From Pseudomonas putida (GTDB taxonomy: Bacteria; Pseudomonadota; Gammaproteobacteria; Pseudomonadales; Pseudomonadaceae), in NCBI RefSeq assembly GCF_028682635.1, contig NZ_JANHLK010000019.1, forward strand, positions 1 to 64,000: a stretch of 64,000 nucleotides of DNA, written 5' to 3'. The position numbers were made by a program, and so were the translations under genes. The notes under the pieces were generated by a model, which did no database searches, was not told where the DNA came from, and saw only the letters and a list, made by a program, of their open reading frames with translations. Shown here piece after piece: positions 35,148-43,446 of this stretch. Numbering within the stretch: position 1 is the stretch's first letter; each line of letters starts with the position of its first letter.

Positions 35148-35605
35148 GTCTCTCGCGCTTGGCGGCGCTGGCCATCTCTCAGTGGCTGTCCCTCGCCGCG
35201 TTCGATGCCTCCGCCAATCCCCTGCCCGATGCCGCCTTCGAGTCACCCGCCCCCGACAAGGCCCCAGATCCACGCGTGCTGAACTGGGTGCTGCCGGTGC
35301 ACAGCGCGCGCCTCACGCCGGGCGCAGTGCCGCGTAGAACGTTGGACCTGTCGGGCATCACGCCACTGTTCCTGATCGGACAGGACGCAACCTCGCTGGC
35401 CTGGTTGTCGCAGCATGCGCAGGCCCTGCAGGACCTGAGCGCTAGCGGTCTGGCCGTTGAGGTCGCCGACGCCCAGGCCTTGCATCGCATCCAGGCGGCA
35501 GCCCCTGGGTTGAGCATCTGGCCGGTGAGTGGCGATGACATTGCCAAGCGGTTGGAGCTAGAGCACTACCCGGTGCTCATCATGCCCACCGGCCTGGAAC
35601 AGTGA
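35144..35605 (+). CDS. TIGR03765 family ICE protein
   Basis: This 153-aa exported protein has a signal peptide around residues 1-25 (cleavage near SAN). The conserved core has DLSGITPLFLIGQDATSLAWL and the C-terminal LEHYPVLIMPTGLEQ. A thioredoxin-like fold, resembling TrbC-type proteins, is likely. It begins in the stop of the transglycosylase gene and ends 9 bases before traD. The exact role in transfer is unknown. Confidence 0.83.
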   Translation: MSLSRLAALAISQWLSLAAFDASANPLPDAAFESPAPDKAPDPRVLNWVLPVHSARLTPGAVPRRTLDLSGITPLFLIGQDATSLAWLSQHAQALQDLSASGLAVEVADAQALHRIQAAAPGLSIWPVSGDDIAKRLELEHYPVLIMPTGLEQ

Positions 35606-35614
35606 GGTGCCTTC

Positions 35615-37741
35615 ATGGGCGATCATGCGATGGAGTCTCTGCTGCGCCCTGCAGTGGAGCTGTACACCGTGGGTATCTGCGCCGGTGCCGGCGTCCTGTG
35701 CCTGCACTCGCCTTGGGCGGTGGCGCTGTCGCCTGAGGTGGGTATGGGCATGGCCCTGGCTTTCACCGCATTCGGCATCAAGCGGCTCAACGAGGCCCGG
35801 ATTGTCCTGCGCTATCGGCGCAACATTCGTCGCCTGCCGCGCTACTCGCTGACCAGCCGACAGATTCCGGTGAGCTGCAAGCGTCTGTTCATGGGGCGTG
35901 GCTTCCGCTGGACTCGCCTGCACACCCAGCGCCTGCTCGAGGCTCAGGACCCGGCGCTGGCCTGCTATGTGAACCAATCGGTTGCGTATCAGTGGGCCCG
36001 GCGCCTGGAGTGTCTGCTGGAAAAGGCACCTCCAGGGCTCTCGCTGTTGCCCCGCCTCACCGCCTGGGACAACCCGTTCAATCCGGTACGTCCGCTGCCA
36101 CCGGTCGGGGGCTCGCCGCTGCTGCACGGCGTCGAGCCGAGTGAGCAGGAAGCCACCTTGCCGCTGGGTGAGCGTGTTGGGCACACCCTGGTGCTGGGCA
36201 CCACCCGGGTCGGCAAGACGCGCCTGGCGGAGGTCTACATCACCCAGGACATCCACCGGCCAACCCAAGAGGTGGTGATTGTCTTCGACCCCAAGGGCGA
36301 CGCCGACCTGCTCAAGCGCATGTACGTGGAGGCACGGCGCGCCGGCCGCGAGCACGAATTCTACGTCTTTCACCTCGGGTGGCCGGAAATCTCCGCACGC
36401 TACAACGCCATCGGCCGCTTCGGTCGCATCTCGGAAGTTGCTACCCGTATCGCCGGCCAACTAAGCGGCGAAGGCAACTCCGCAGCGTTTCGCGAGTTCG
36501 CTTGGCGTTTTGTGAACATCATTGCCCGGGCTCTGATCGAACTGGGCCGGCGTCCGGACTACCTGCAGATCCAGCGCCATGTGGTGAACATCGACGCGCT
36601 GTTCATCGAATACGCTCAACATTTCTTCGCCCACCACGACGCGCAGGCCTGGGAAACGATCGTGCAAATCGAAGGTCGCCTCAACGAGAAAAATGTGCCA
36701 AGGCACATGATTGGCCGGGAAAAGCGCGTGGTCGCCATCGAGCAGTACCTGGCTGCGAAGCGCATCTTTGACCCGGTGATGGATGGTCTGCGCTCGGCCG
36801 TGCGTTATGACCGCACCTACTTCGACAAGATCGTCGCCTCGTTACTGCCCCTGTTGGAAAAGCTCACCAGCGGCAAGACGGCGCAACTGTTGGCCCCCAA
36901 CTACGCCGACCTGGACGATCCGCGGCCGATCTTCGATTGGCTGCAGATCATCCGCAAGCGTGGCATCGTCTACGTCGGTCTGGATGCATTGTCGGATGCC
37001 GAAGTCGCCGCCGCCGTTGGCAACTCGATGTTTGCCGACCTGGTCTCCGTCGCCGGCCACATCTACAAACACGGCATCGACCACGGCCTGCCCGGTTCCT
37101 CCAGCGTGGCGGACAAGGTGCCCATCAACCTGCACGCCGACGAGTTCAACGAGCTGATGGGCGATGAGTTCATTCCGCTGATCAACAAGGGCGGCGGCGC
37201 AGGTATACAGGTCACCGCGTACACCCAGACCTTGAGCGACATTGAAGCGCGCATCGGCAGCCGGGCCAAAGCCGGCCAGGTCATCGGCAACTTTAACACC
37301 CTGCAGATGCTCCGTGTACGGGAAACCGCAACCGCAGAACTGCTGACCAATCAACTGCCCAAGGTCAACGTGCAGACGCGGAATTTGGTCTCTGGCGCGA
37401 CGGACACCGCGGATCCCGAGGCCCGTACGGACTTCACCTCCTCTTCGCAGGACCGTGTCACCACCTCCGCGGTGCCGCTGATCGAACCCGCACACATCAT
37501 CGCCCTGCCCAAGGGACAGATGTTTTCGTTCCAAGAGGGCGGGCAACTGTGGAAGGTGCGTATGCCGCTGCCCACACCGGCCAGCGACGATGCAATGCCG
37601 GCGGATCTGCAGACCCTGGTTGCGTGCATGCGCGACTCGTACAACACCAATGCGGCTAACTGGTGGACCAGCGCGGGAGGTGCGCCGACTGTCGACTTCG
37701 ATCCCGAGATGCCACCGCCTGGGTGTAGACGCGCATCGTAA
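35615..37741 (+). CDS. traD: Conjugative coupling protein TraD (SXT-type)
   Basis: This 708-aa VirD4/TraD-like ATPase brings the relaxase-DNA complex to the channel. Two membrane segments lie in the first 60 residues, Walker A is in LGTTRVGKTRLAEVY (about residue 198) and Walker B is near VVIVFDPKGD. A helicase-like domain continues to DEFNELMGDEFIPLINKGGG. The length and type match the TIGR03743 family. GAGGTG precedes the ATG. It is the central link between relaxosome and T4SS. Confidence 0.92.
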   Translation: MGDHAMESLLRPAVELYTVGICAGAGVLCLHSPWAVALSPEVGMGMALAFTAFGIKRLNEARIVLRYRRNIRRLPRYSLTSRQIPVSCKRLFMGRGFRWTRLHTQRLLEAQDPALACYVNQSVAYQWARRLECLLEKAPPGLSLLPRLTAWDNPFNPVRPLPPVGGSPLLHGVEPSEQEATLPLGERVGHTLVLGTTRVGKTRLAEVYITQDIHRPTQEVVIVFDPKGDADLLKRMYVEARRAGREHEFYVFHLGWPEISARYNAIGRFGRISEVATRIAGQLSGEGNSAAFREFAWRFVNIIARALIELGRRPDYLQIQRHVVNIDALFIEYAQHFFAHHDAQAWETIVQIEGRLNEKNVPRHMIGREKRVVAIEQYLAAKRIFDPVMDGLRSAVRYDRTYFDKIVASLLPLLEKLTSGKTAQLLAPNYADLDDPRPIFDWLQIIRKRGIVYVGLDALSDAEVAAAVGNSMFADLVSVAGHIYKHGIDHGLPGSSSVADKVPINLHADEFNELMGDEFIPLINKGGGAGIQVTAYTQTLSDIEARIGSRAKAGQVIGNFNTLQMLRVRETATAELLTNQLPKVNVQTRNLVSGATDTADPEARTDFTSSSQDRVTTSAVPLIEPAHIIALPKGQMFSFQEGGQLWKVRMPLPTPASDDAMPADLQTLVACMRDSYNTNAANWWTSAGGAPTVDFDPEMPPPGCRRAS

Positions 37742-37776
37742 GCGCCCCGGCGTTAACCGAGTAGTGTGGAGCCCAT

Positions 37777-38505
37777 ATGCCCACCACCCCAGCCAGCCCG
37801 CCGCCTGCACAACGGCGCCCGGGGCTCATATTCGGCACGGTCGAACTCTGCTTGCGGCTGCTCGGCCTGCTGTTCGCCTCGCTGCTGTTCTCCGTCGTGC
37901 TGGAGTTCGTGGGCCTGTTGTGGTTCTGGCCGGAACAGGGCTGGCATCACAGCCATGCCATGTGGCTGAGTGAACTGGGCTGGTTGAGCGGCCATTTCAA
38001 GAGTTCCCTGCTCGTGCAAGAACCGGCGCAGGCAACCGCCAAAGTACTTCAACACCTTAACGAGTGGGTCGTGGTCCGCTCCGGGTGGGCACAATCCGAC
38101 GCCCAACTGAAGCTGCTCAGTCGAGAGGCGTCACTGCAGGGGCAGTTTGCCCAAGCATACGTCGTGCTGCAGGACTACTTGCTGGCAGCCTTGTTCACGG
38201 TCTTCACTTTCGTGGTTCGCCTAGCCGTCCTCACCCTGGCCATGCCCCTGTTCCTGCTCGCCGTGATCACCGGTGCCGTCGATGGCTTGATGCGACGCGA
38301 CCTTCGCAGGTTCGGAGCCGACCGGGAGAGCAGCTTTGTTTACCACAGGGCGAAGCGGACATTACTGCCGCTGACGGTGAGCCCCTGGGTAATCTATCTT
38401 TCTCTACCTTGGTCGCTCAATCCAAACTGGGTGCTGCTCCCATGCGCTACGCTACTCGGCTGCATGGTCGCCATTACTGCTGCGACTTTCAAAAAATATC
38501 TCTGA
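37777..38505 (+). CDS. TIGR03747 family ICE membrane protein
   Basis: This 242-aa inner-membrane protein has hydrophobic segments at about residues 20-50 (LLGLLFASLLFSVVLEFVGL), 135-165 and 200-235. The conserved tail SSFVYHRAKRTLLPLTVSPW lies before the last pair. It follows traD by about 35 bases and probably assists coupling-protein or channel assembly. A 255-base gap follows it. Confidence 0.83.
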   Translation: MPTTPASPPPAQRRPGLIFGTVELCLRLLGLLFASLLFSVVLEFVGLLWFWPEQGWHHSHAMWLSELGWLSGHFKSSLLVQEPAQATAKVLQHLNEWVVVRSGWAQSDAQLKLLSREASLQGQFAQAYVVLQDYLLAALFTVFTFVVRLAVLTLAMPLFLLAVITGAVDGLMRRDLRRFGADRESSFVYHRAKRTLLPLTVSPWVIYLSLPWSLNPNWVLLPCATLLGCMVAITAATFKKYL

Positions 38506-38760
38506 TCACTCACCTTTTACCTCAAAAAGCTGACGAAATAGTGCATCTGAGGTTTGCAGTGTCCAGCGCACAGTTACGCACAGAAAAATTCGCATTCCGG
38601 TCAATTAGCTGGCCTGTTTACTAATCTCCTGCACACCGGTTTGCCGCGAAACCTATCTATCAAACCCCCTGTAAATCGATGTCCCGCCAATCCATTAAGG
38701 TCATGTCAACACCTGCCTAATACATCAAGGTGAATGCCAGATTCTCGGCTGGATTTCACC

Positions 38761-39096
38761 ATGATCTCTTCACGCTATCCGCTGCTGCTTGCTTGCTTTG
38801 TGACGCTATCTGCCGGCGCACAGGATGCTCGCGAGCGTTCGGACCTAGGCCTTATGCAGCGGCAGATCACTGTCATCGAGCAGTTGGCCGATCGCGCGCG
38901 CATTAGCCAGGTCGATGTCGAAACGTCTCGGTATCACTTCGACTACCCGAGGTTCGTAGCAGACCTCGAGCATATGCGCCGCGGCATCAGCAAGTACCTG
39001 TCGCCCTCCCGAGCGCAGCCGACCGATCTAGTCGAGCTGACCAGTGACTATCGCGCTGACGCGCCTCACCCGAGTTCGCCCGATGAGCATGACTGA
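38761..39096 (+). CDS. RAQPRD family ICE protein
   Basis: This 111-aa exported protein has a signal peptide (SRYPLLLACFVTLSAGA). It is named for a conserved C-terminal motif that here reads SPSRAQPTD. The mature part is helical with paired Arg/Asp patches. I use the ATG at 38761, which gives a proper signal peptide; an upstream ATG at 38734 adds nine hydrophilic residues. It begins a new cluster after a 255-base gap that may hold a second transfer promoter. It overlaps TIGR03758. Confidence 0.8.
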   Translation: MISSRYPLLLACFVTLSAGAQDARERSDLGLMQRQITVIEQLADRARISQVDVETSRYHFDYPRFVADLEHMRRGISKYLSPSRAQPTDLVELTSDYRADAPHPSSPDEHD

Positions 39097-39322
39097 CGCG
39101 CAACTCACCGCGTTCTCTGCAGTGGCCGGATTTACCCCGCAGCTCAGTTCGGTGCTGTGGCGCTCCTCGGTTCTGGTGCTGGCGCTGCTCTGGTGCGCCT
39201 GGGCGCTGTGGACCGGCTACCGCGGCTGGGCGGCCGGCAACACTAATTTCGGCGCGCTTGGCGGCAGCACTTTGCGTCTCGCCCTCGCCTTGATCGTGCT
39301 GATGTTTTTCATGCTGTCGTAA
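39083..39322 (+). CDS. TIGR03758 family ICE membrane protein
   Basis: This 79-aa protein has two transmembrane helices (LVLALLWCAWALWTGYRG and LRLALALIVLMFFMLS) separated by a short polar loop. It overlaps the RAQPRD gene by 14 bases, with ATGAGCATGACTGA shared between the start and the stop. The family is part of the MPF-G pilus/channel set. Confidence 0.82.
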   Translation: MSMTDAQLTAFSAVAGFTPQLSSVLWRSSVLVLALLWCAWALWTGYRGWAAGNTNFGALGGSTLRLALALIVLMFFMLS

Positions 39323-39338
39323 ATCAGGAGACCTTGCC

Positions 39339-39716
39339 ATGAACTTCTCCCGTGGTTGCCACCGCCCGCTCGCCATGCTGCGGGATACGTGTTCGAAAGC
39401 CCTGCTCGGCGGCCTGGTTCTGCTGAGCACGACGCTCGCCTGGGCTGACCTACCGACCATGGAAGCGCCCTCCCGCGGCGAAGGTTCGGGGCTGATCGAT
39501 ACCATCAAGAACTACGCCTACGACGGCGGCATTCTGCTTGGGCTGCTGATCGCCACCCTCGCGTTCTTGGGCGTGGCTTGGCATTCGCTCACTGTCTACG
39601 CCGACGTGCAAAACCAGCGCAAGACCTGGAAAGACCTCGGTGCCGTGGTCGGTGTCGGCGCACTGCTGGTGGTGGTGATCCTGTGGTTCCTGACCAAAGC
39701 CGCCACGATTCTGTGA
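39339..39716 (+). CDS. TIGR03745 family ICE membrane protein (pilin-like)
   Basis: This 125-aa protein has a cleavable signal (ending near AWA/DLP), a short Gly-rich segment and two membrane helices. The layout is like VirB2-type conjugative pilins: SGLIDTIKNYAYDGGILLGL, then TLAFLGVAWHSLTVY. It is preceded by AGGAGA and sits in the fixed order 03758-03745-03750. Pilin identity is inferred from topology. Confidence 0.83.
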   Translation: MNFSRGCHRPLAMLRDTCSKALLGGLVLLSTTLAWADLPTMEAPSRGEGSGLIDTIKNYAYDGGILLGLLIATLAFLGVAWHSLTVYADVQNQRKTWKDLGAVVGVGALLVVVILWFLTKAATIL

Positions 39717-39723
39717 GGTCACC

Positions 39724-40125
39724 ATGTCCGACACCCCTGCCACCCTGCCTGACGGCACGCTAACCTTCCTGCCGGAGCGCCTCAACCGTGACCCGGCCGT
39801 CCTCCGTGGCCTCACCAACGACGAGATGTGGGTCGCGCTGATCGTCGGCGCCACGCTGGGCGTGATCCTCGGAGCGCCGCTGGCGGTAGCCACCGCCTCC
39901 ATCGCCACCCTCCCCACTTGCATGTTCCTGTGCATGGCGTTGGTGTTGCTCAGTGGTGGCAAGCTGCTGCGCCAGGCCAAGCGTGCCCGCCCTGAAACTT
40001 GGCTGTACCGGCGTCTGCAGTGGTATCTGGCAATGCACTGGGGCATCGGAACCAGCCATCTGATCCTGCATTCCGGCCCCTGGACCGTCCGGCGTACGCG
40101 CCGGCATGTGAGGGCCGCCACATGA
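39724..40125 (+). CDS. TIGR03750 family ICE protein (VirB3/TraL-like)
   Basis: This 133-aa inner-membrane protein has two adjacent hydrophobic helices (VALIVGATLGVILGAPLAV and LPTCMFLCMALVLLSGGK) following the conserved FLPERLNRDPAVLRGLTNDEM. Its size and topology resemble VirB3/TraL. It overlaps TIGR03746 by ATGA. Confidence 0.83.
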   Translation: MSDTPATLPDGTLTFLPERLNRDPAVLRGLTNDEMWVALIVGATLGVILGAPLAVATASIATLPTCMFLCMALVLLSGGKLLRQAKRARPETWLYRRLQWYLAMHWGIGTSHLILHSGPWTVRRTRRHVRAAT

Positions 40126-40760
40126 GCCGCTTCCGCAACAAGGTGGACGCGCAGCAGGCGCATATCCTCAGCCTGCGTCTGGCCGTGGCGATCCTGGCGT
40201 TATTGTGCACGGGGTTCTGGTACGGCTGGCAGACTGCCCCCTCTGTGCTGACCATACACGTGCCGCCCGACCTGCGCTCCGGCAGTACGCGCAAATGGTG
40301 GGACGTACCGCCCGAAAATATCTATGCCTTCGCCCTGTACATCTTCGGCCAACTCAACCGCTGGCCCACCGATGGCGAAGTCGACTACCACCGCGCCATC
40401 TTCGCCTTGCAGCCCTACCTCACCCCGGCGTGCAAGTCCTTCTTCGACGGCGACTTCGAGTACCGCAAGGCGGCAGGCGAACTGCGCGGCCGAGTGCGCG
40501 GTGTGTACGAGGTACTGGGCCGCGGCTACAGCGACGATCCCAACCTGCGAGTAAAGCAGTTGGATAAGCACAGCTGGCTGGTCAAGCTCGACCTCAACGC
40601 CGACGAGTACTACACCGCTGAGCCGGTGAAACGCGTGGTGGTGCGCTATCCGCTGCGGGTGGTGCGTTTCGATGTCGACCCCGAGCACAACAAGTGGGGC
40701 CTGGCCCTGGACTGCTACGAAGGCACACCGCAGAAGCTGACGCTGCCTGGAGGTGCGTGA
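40122..40760 (+). CDS. TIGR03746 family ICE protein (VirB8/TraE-like)
   Basis: This 212-aa bitopic inner-membrane protein has one transmembrane helix at residues 20-40 and a periplasmic domain with KWWDVPPENIYAFALYIFGQ and a beta core ending in VVVRYPLRVVRFDVD. This matches the TraE/VirB8-like position in MPF-G systems. The start at 40122 overlaps the preceding stop. The 41-codon extension upstream in frame is a shadow of the previous gene. Confidence 0.83.
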   Translation: MSRFRNKVDAQQAHILSLRLAVAILALLCTGFWYGWQTAPSVLTIHVPPDLRSGSTRKWWDVPPENIYAFALYIFGQLNRWPTDGEVDYHRAIFALQPYLTPACKSFFDGDFEYRKAAGELRGRVRGVYEVLGRGYSDDPNLRVKQLDKHSWLVKLDLNADEYYTAEPVKRVVVRYPLRVVRFDVDPEHNKWGLALDCYEGTPQKLTLPGGA

Positions 40761-41566
40761 TGATGCGTGTCTTGATCCTGATCCTGCTGTCGGTCGCCGG
40801 CTGGTGCTCAACCGCAAGCGCCATCGAGGTCAAGTACTGGGACCGCCTACCGCTGGCCGTCCCGCTCACGGTTGACCAAGAGCGCATCCTGATGCTGGAT
40901 GAGGATGTCCGGGTCGGGCTGCCGAGTGCGATCGCCAGCAAACTGCGCGTGCAGTCCGTCGGCGGGACGGTGTACTTGCGCGCAGCGGAATCCCTTCCCC
41001 CTACCCGACTGCAGCTGCAGTCGTTGAAGTCGGGGGATATCATTCTGATCGACATCGAAGCACGTGACGGCAGCGAGTCGTTGGAACCGATCAAGATTGT
41101 CGCTCAGGCCCAGGCGCCAGAGGTAGAGACAGCACAGGGTTCAGCACCTGCTGCGACCCCGGTACCGGTCGTGCTCACCCGCTATGCAGCGCAAAACCTG
41201 TATGCACCCTTGCGTACGGTGGCGCCACTGCCCGGTGTACGTCGGGTGCCGCTGAGCGACTCCATCGCCTTCAGCACGCTATTGCCTACCGAACGGGTTT
41301 CGATCAAGGGGCTGGCGGCCTGGCGCCTGGGCGACTACTGGGTGACGGCGGTGAAGATCGTGAATCGCGGGCCCGGCAAAGTCTCGCTTGACCCACGTCA
41401 TCTGCAGGCCACGTTGTACGCCGCTACGTTCCAGCACGCGTACCTCGGCCACGCCGGCACGCCTGAAGACACCACCGTGGCCTACCTCGTCACCCGCAGT
41501 GGCGACCTGAAGCACGCGTTGCTGCTGCCCCCGCCGACGCCGGAGGCTGCCGATCATGAAAGCTAA
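40760..41566 (+). CDS. TIGR03749 family ICE protein (TraK/VirB9-like)
   Basis: This 268-aa exported protein has a signal peptide at residues 1-21 (LILILLSVAGWCSTASA). The beta-rich mature part has DRLPLAVPLTVDQERILML, VGLPSAIASKLRVQSVGGTV and later SIKGLAAWRLGDYWVTAVKI. It is the TraK-like periplasmic component of the core complex. GGAGG lies upstream, and the start is coupled to the previous stop (TGATG). Confidence 0.84.
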   Translation: MMRVLILILLSVAGWCSTASAIEVKYWDRLPLAVPLTVDQERILMLDEDVRVGLPSAIASKLRVQSVGGTVYLRAAESLPPTRLQLQSLKSGDIILIDIEARDGSESLEPIKIVAQAQAPEVETAQGSAPAATPVPVVLTRYAAQNLYAPLRTVAPLPGVRRVPLSDSIAFSTLLPTERVSIKGLAAWRLGDYWVTAVKIVNRGPGKVSLDPRHLQATLYAATFQHAYLGHAGTPEDTTVAYLVTRSGDLKHALLLPPPTPEAADHES

Positions 41567-43064
41567 CAGCCTGCTGAAGTGGCTGGTACCCGGCGTCCTG
41601 CTGGGGATCGTCCTAATCATCGGCAGATCCTGGGTGGTCGCGCCTGATCTCCAGCCTGCTCACGATCCCGACAAGGCAACGCTCAGCCCGGAACAGGCAA
41701 AGGCCCTTGGCATCGCCGGCGACACCCCGCGCGACACCGTGGCCACGCTGATCGGACAGGTCAAGGCGATGCGCAGCGAGATGCTGTCGTTGAAGAAGGG
41801 TAACGATGGGCTGAAGACCGAGAACACCCGGCTGCGCACGCGTGAAGGCAATATCGACACCCGCATCCAGAGCACGTTGAGCAGCGTCACCCAGCAGGTC
41901 ACCGAACAGCGCCAGCAGACCAATGATGCCCGGCAGAAGGCCGAGCAGCAGCACCGCGAGACCCAGGGGCTGCTGTCCAGGCTCAAGGACCAGCTCACCG
42001 GCAAGCCCGCAGCAAAGTCCGACGTGCCCGCGGGCTTTGGTCTCGAGCCAGGTGACGAGCAGCAATTTTCAGGCGCTCAGGCACCGGCTGACGCGGTGCA
42101 GTGGATCGAACCGTCGAATGCGCGCGCCAGGCAAGAGGATGCCACGAAAGCCGACGGTCCGCTGTCGACACTCACCTCGAAATTCAAGGACCTGCACGGT
42201 CTGGACAACAACGCGATCGACCGTGGCCAGGACCACTTGCGTGCCGTTACCAAGGGCGAGCGCGACCTGGAAAACGACCAGGATCGCACTGAAGGGGCCA
42301 GGCCCGTATACACCATCCCCGAAAACTCGACCTTAATGGGTTCCATCGCCATGACCGCCCTGATTGGCCGGGTACCGGTGGACGGCACGGTGCACGATCC
42401 TTATCCGTTCAAGGTGCTGGTGGGGCCGGACAACCTCACCGCCAACGGCATCGACCTACCCGACGTGGTCGGTGCGGTCATGAGTGGCACCGCCGCGGGC
42501 GACTGGACCTTGTCCTGCGTGCGCGGACAGGTCGAGTCGATCACCTTTGTCTTCAGCGACGGCACCGTTCGCACGGTGCCGCAGCCGCAGAAAGTCGTCA
42601 GCCGTAATCGCAGCAGCGCCCAGACATCGGACACCGAGAAGATCCGGGGCGGCTTAGGCTACATCTCCGATCCCTACGGCATCCCGTGCATCTCCGGCGA
42701 ACGCCGCTCCAACGCCCAGCAGTACCTGGGGAGCCAGAGCCTGATCACTGCGGCCGGTGCCGGCTTCGCCGCGGCTCTGGGCAGTGAGCAGACCAACACC
42801 TCCTTCATCAACTCGGCCAGCGGCAGCCTGGGCGTGACCCAGAACAGCGGCAACAGCGCGTTGAACTCAGTCATCAGCGGTGGCATTGGCGACATCCGTG
42901 ACTGGATCAACAAGCTCTACGGTGAAGCCTTTGCGGCCATTTACGTCCCACCCGGGGCCAAGGTGGCCTTGCACCTGGACCATGAAATCAGCATCGACTA
43001 CGAACCCAAAGGCCGGAGAGTGAATCATGAAAACCCATCCATTTCGGTACTGGATCTGGATTAG
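41556..43064 (+). CDS. TIGR03752 family ICE protein (TraB/VirB10-like)
   Basis: This 502-aa protein has an N-terminal transmembrane helix (WLVPGVLLGIVLIIGRSWVV) and a long coiled coil (about residues 55-140, LKKGNDGLKTENTRLRTREG). The C-terminal TrbI/VirB10-like beta-barrel domain has GSIAMTALIGRVPVDGTVHDPY and ends with PPGAKVALHLDHEISIDY. It spans the envelope and links ATPases to the outer-membrane core. It overlaps the lipoprotein gene by 38 bases. Confidence 0.88.
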   Translation: MKANSLLKWLVPGVLLGIVLIIGRSWVVAPDLQPAHDPDKATLSPEQAKALGIAGDTPRDTVATLIGQVKAMRSEMLSLKKGNDGLKTENTRLRTREGNIDTRIQSTLSSVTQQVTEQRQQTNDARQKAEQQHRETQGLLSRLKDQLTGKPAAKSDVPAGFGLEPGDEQQFSGAQAPADAVQWIEPSNARARQEDATKADGPLSTLTSKFKDLHGLDNNAIDRGQDHLRAVTKGERDLENDQDRTEGARPVYTIPENSTLMGSIAMTALIGRVPVDGTVHDPYPFKVLVGPDNLTANGIDLPDVVGAVMSGTAAGDWTLSCVRGQVESITFVFSDGTVRTVPQPQKVVSRNRSSAQTSDTEKIRGGLGYISDPYGIPCISGERRSNAQQYLGSQSLITAAGAGFAAALGSEQTNTSFINSASGSLGVTQNSGNSALNSVISGGIGDIRDWINKLYGEAFAAIYVPPGAKVALHLDHEISIDYEPKGRRVNHENPSISVLDLD

Positions 43065-43446
43065 CCTGCTGCTCAGCCTGCACCTGGCCGGTTGCTCCAC
43101 CAGCAAAGATGAAATGCTGCCTCATGGCGATCAAACCATGCTGGACATCTGGAATGGCAGTGGTTCGGTCGGCACACAGCAACAGCTGCAGGAGGCCCGC
43201 GGCGAACTGCGCAGGCCGGTGCTCGATCCGGAGCGGTTGATCAGCGACCAGAGTGCCTACACGCGCACGGCCGCCAACGAGATCCGCACCCAGTTCCCGC
43301 GCCTGCCCAACCCCGACCTGGTGATGTACGTCTATCCGCACCTGGCCGGCACTCAGCAGACGCCGGTACCCGGCTACTCGACCGTGTTCCCGCTGTACGA
43401 GAAGGTCCAGTACGCGCTGCCCGGCGAGCGCCTGGAAGATCTGTGA
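43027..43446 (+). CDS. TIGR03751 family conjugal transfer lipoprotein (TraV/VirB7-like)
   Basis: This 139-aa lipoprotein has the lipobox LAGC at residues 20-23, a helical middle (QEARGELRRPVLDPERLIS) and the conserved RLPNPDLVMYVYPHL near the end. It stabilises the outer-membrane core together with the TraB- and TraK-like proteins. Its start lies inside the previous gene, and the last base of its stop is the first base of the ATPase ATG. Confidence 0.86.
   Translation: MKTHPFRYWIWISLLLSLHLAGCSTSKDEMLPHGDQTMLDIWNGSGSVGTQQQLQEARGELRRPVLDPERLISDQSAYTRTAANEIRTQFPRLPNPDLVMYVYPHLAGTQQTPVPGYSTVFPLYEKVQYALPGERLEDL

Noticed and set aside
36842..37810. 322-codon minus-strand frame
   Set aside because: It is a shadow of traD.
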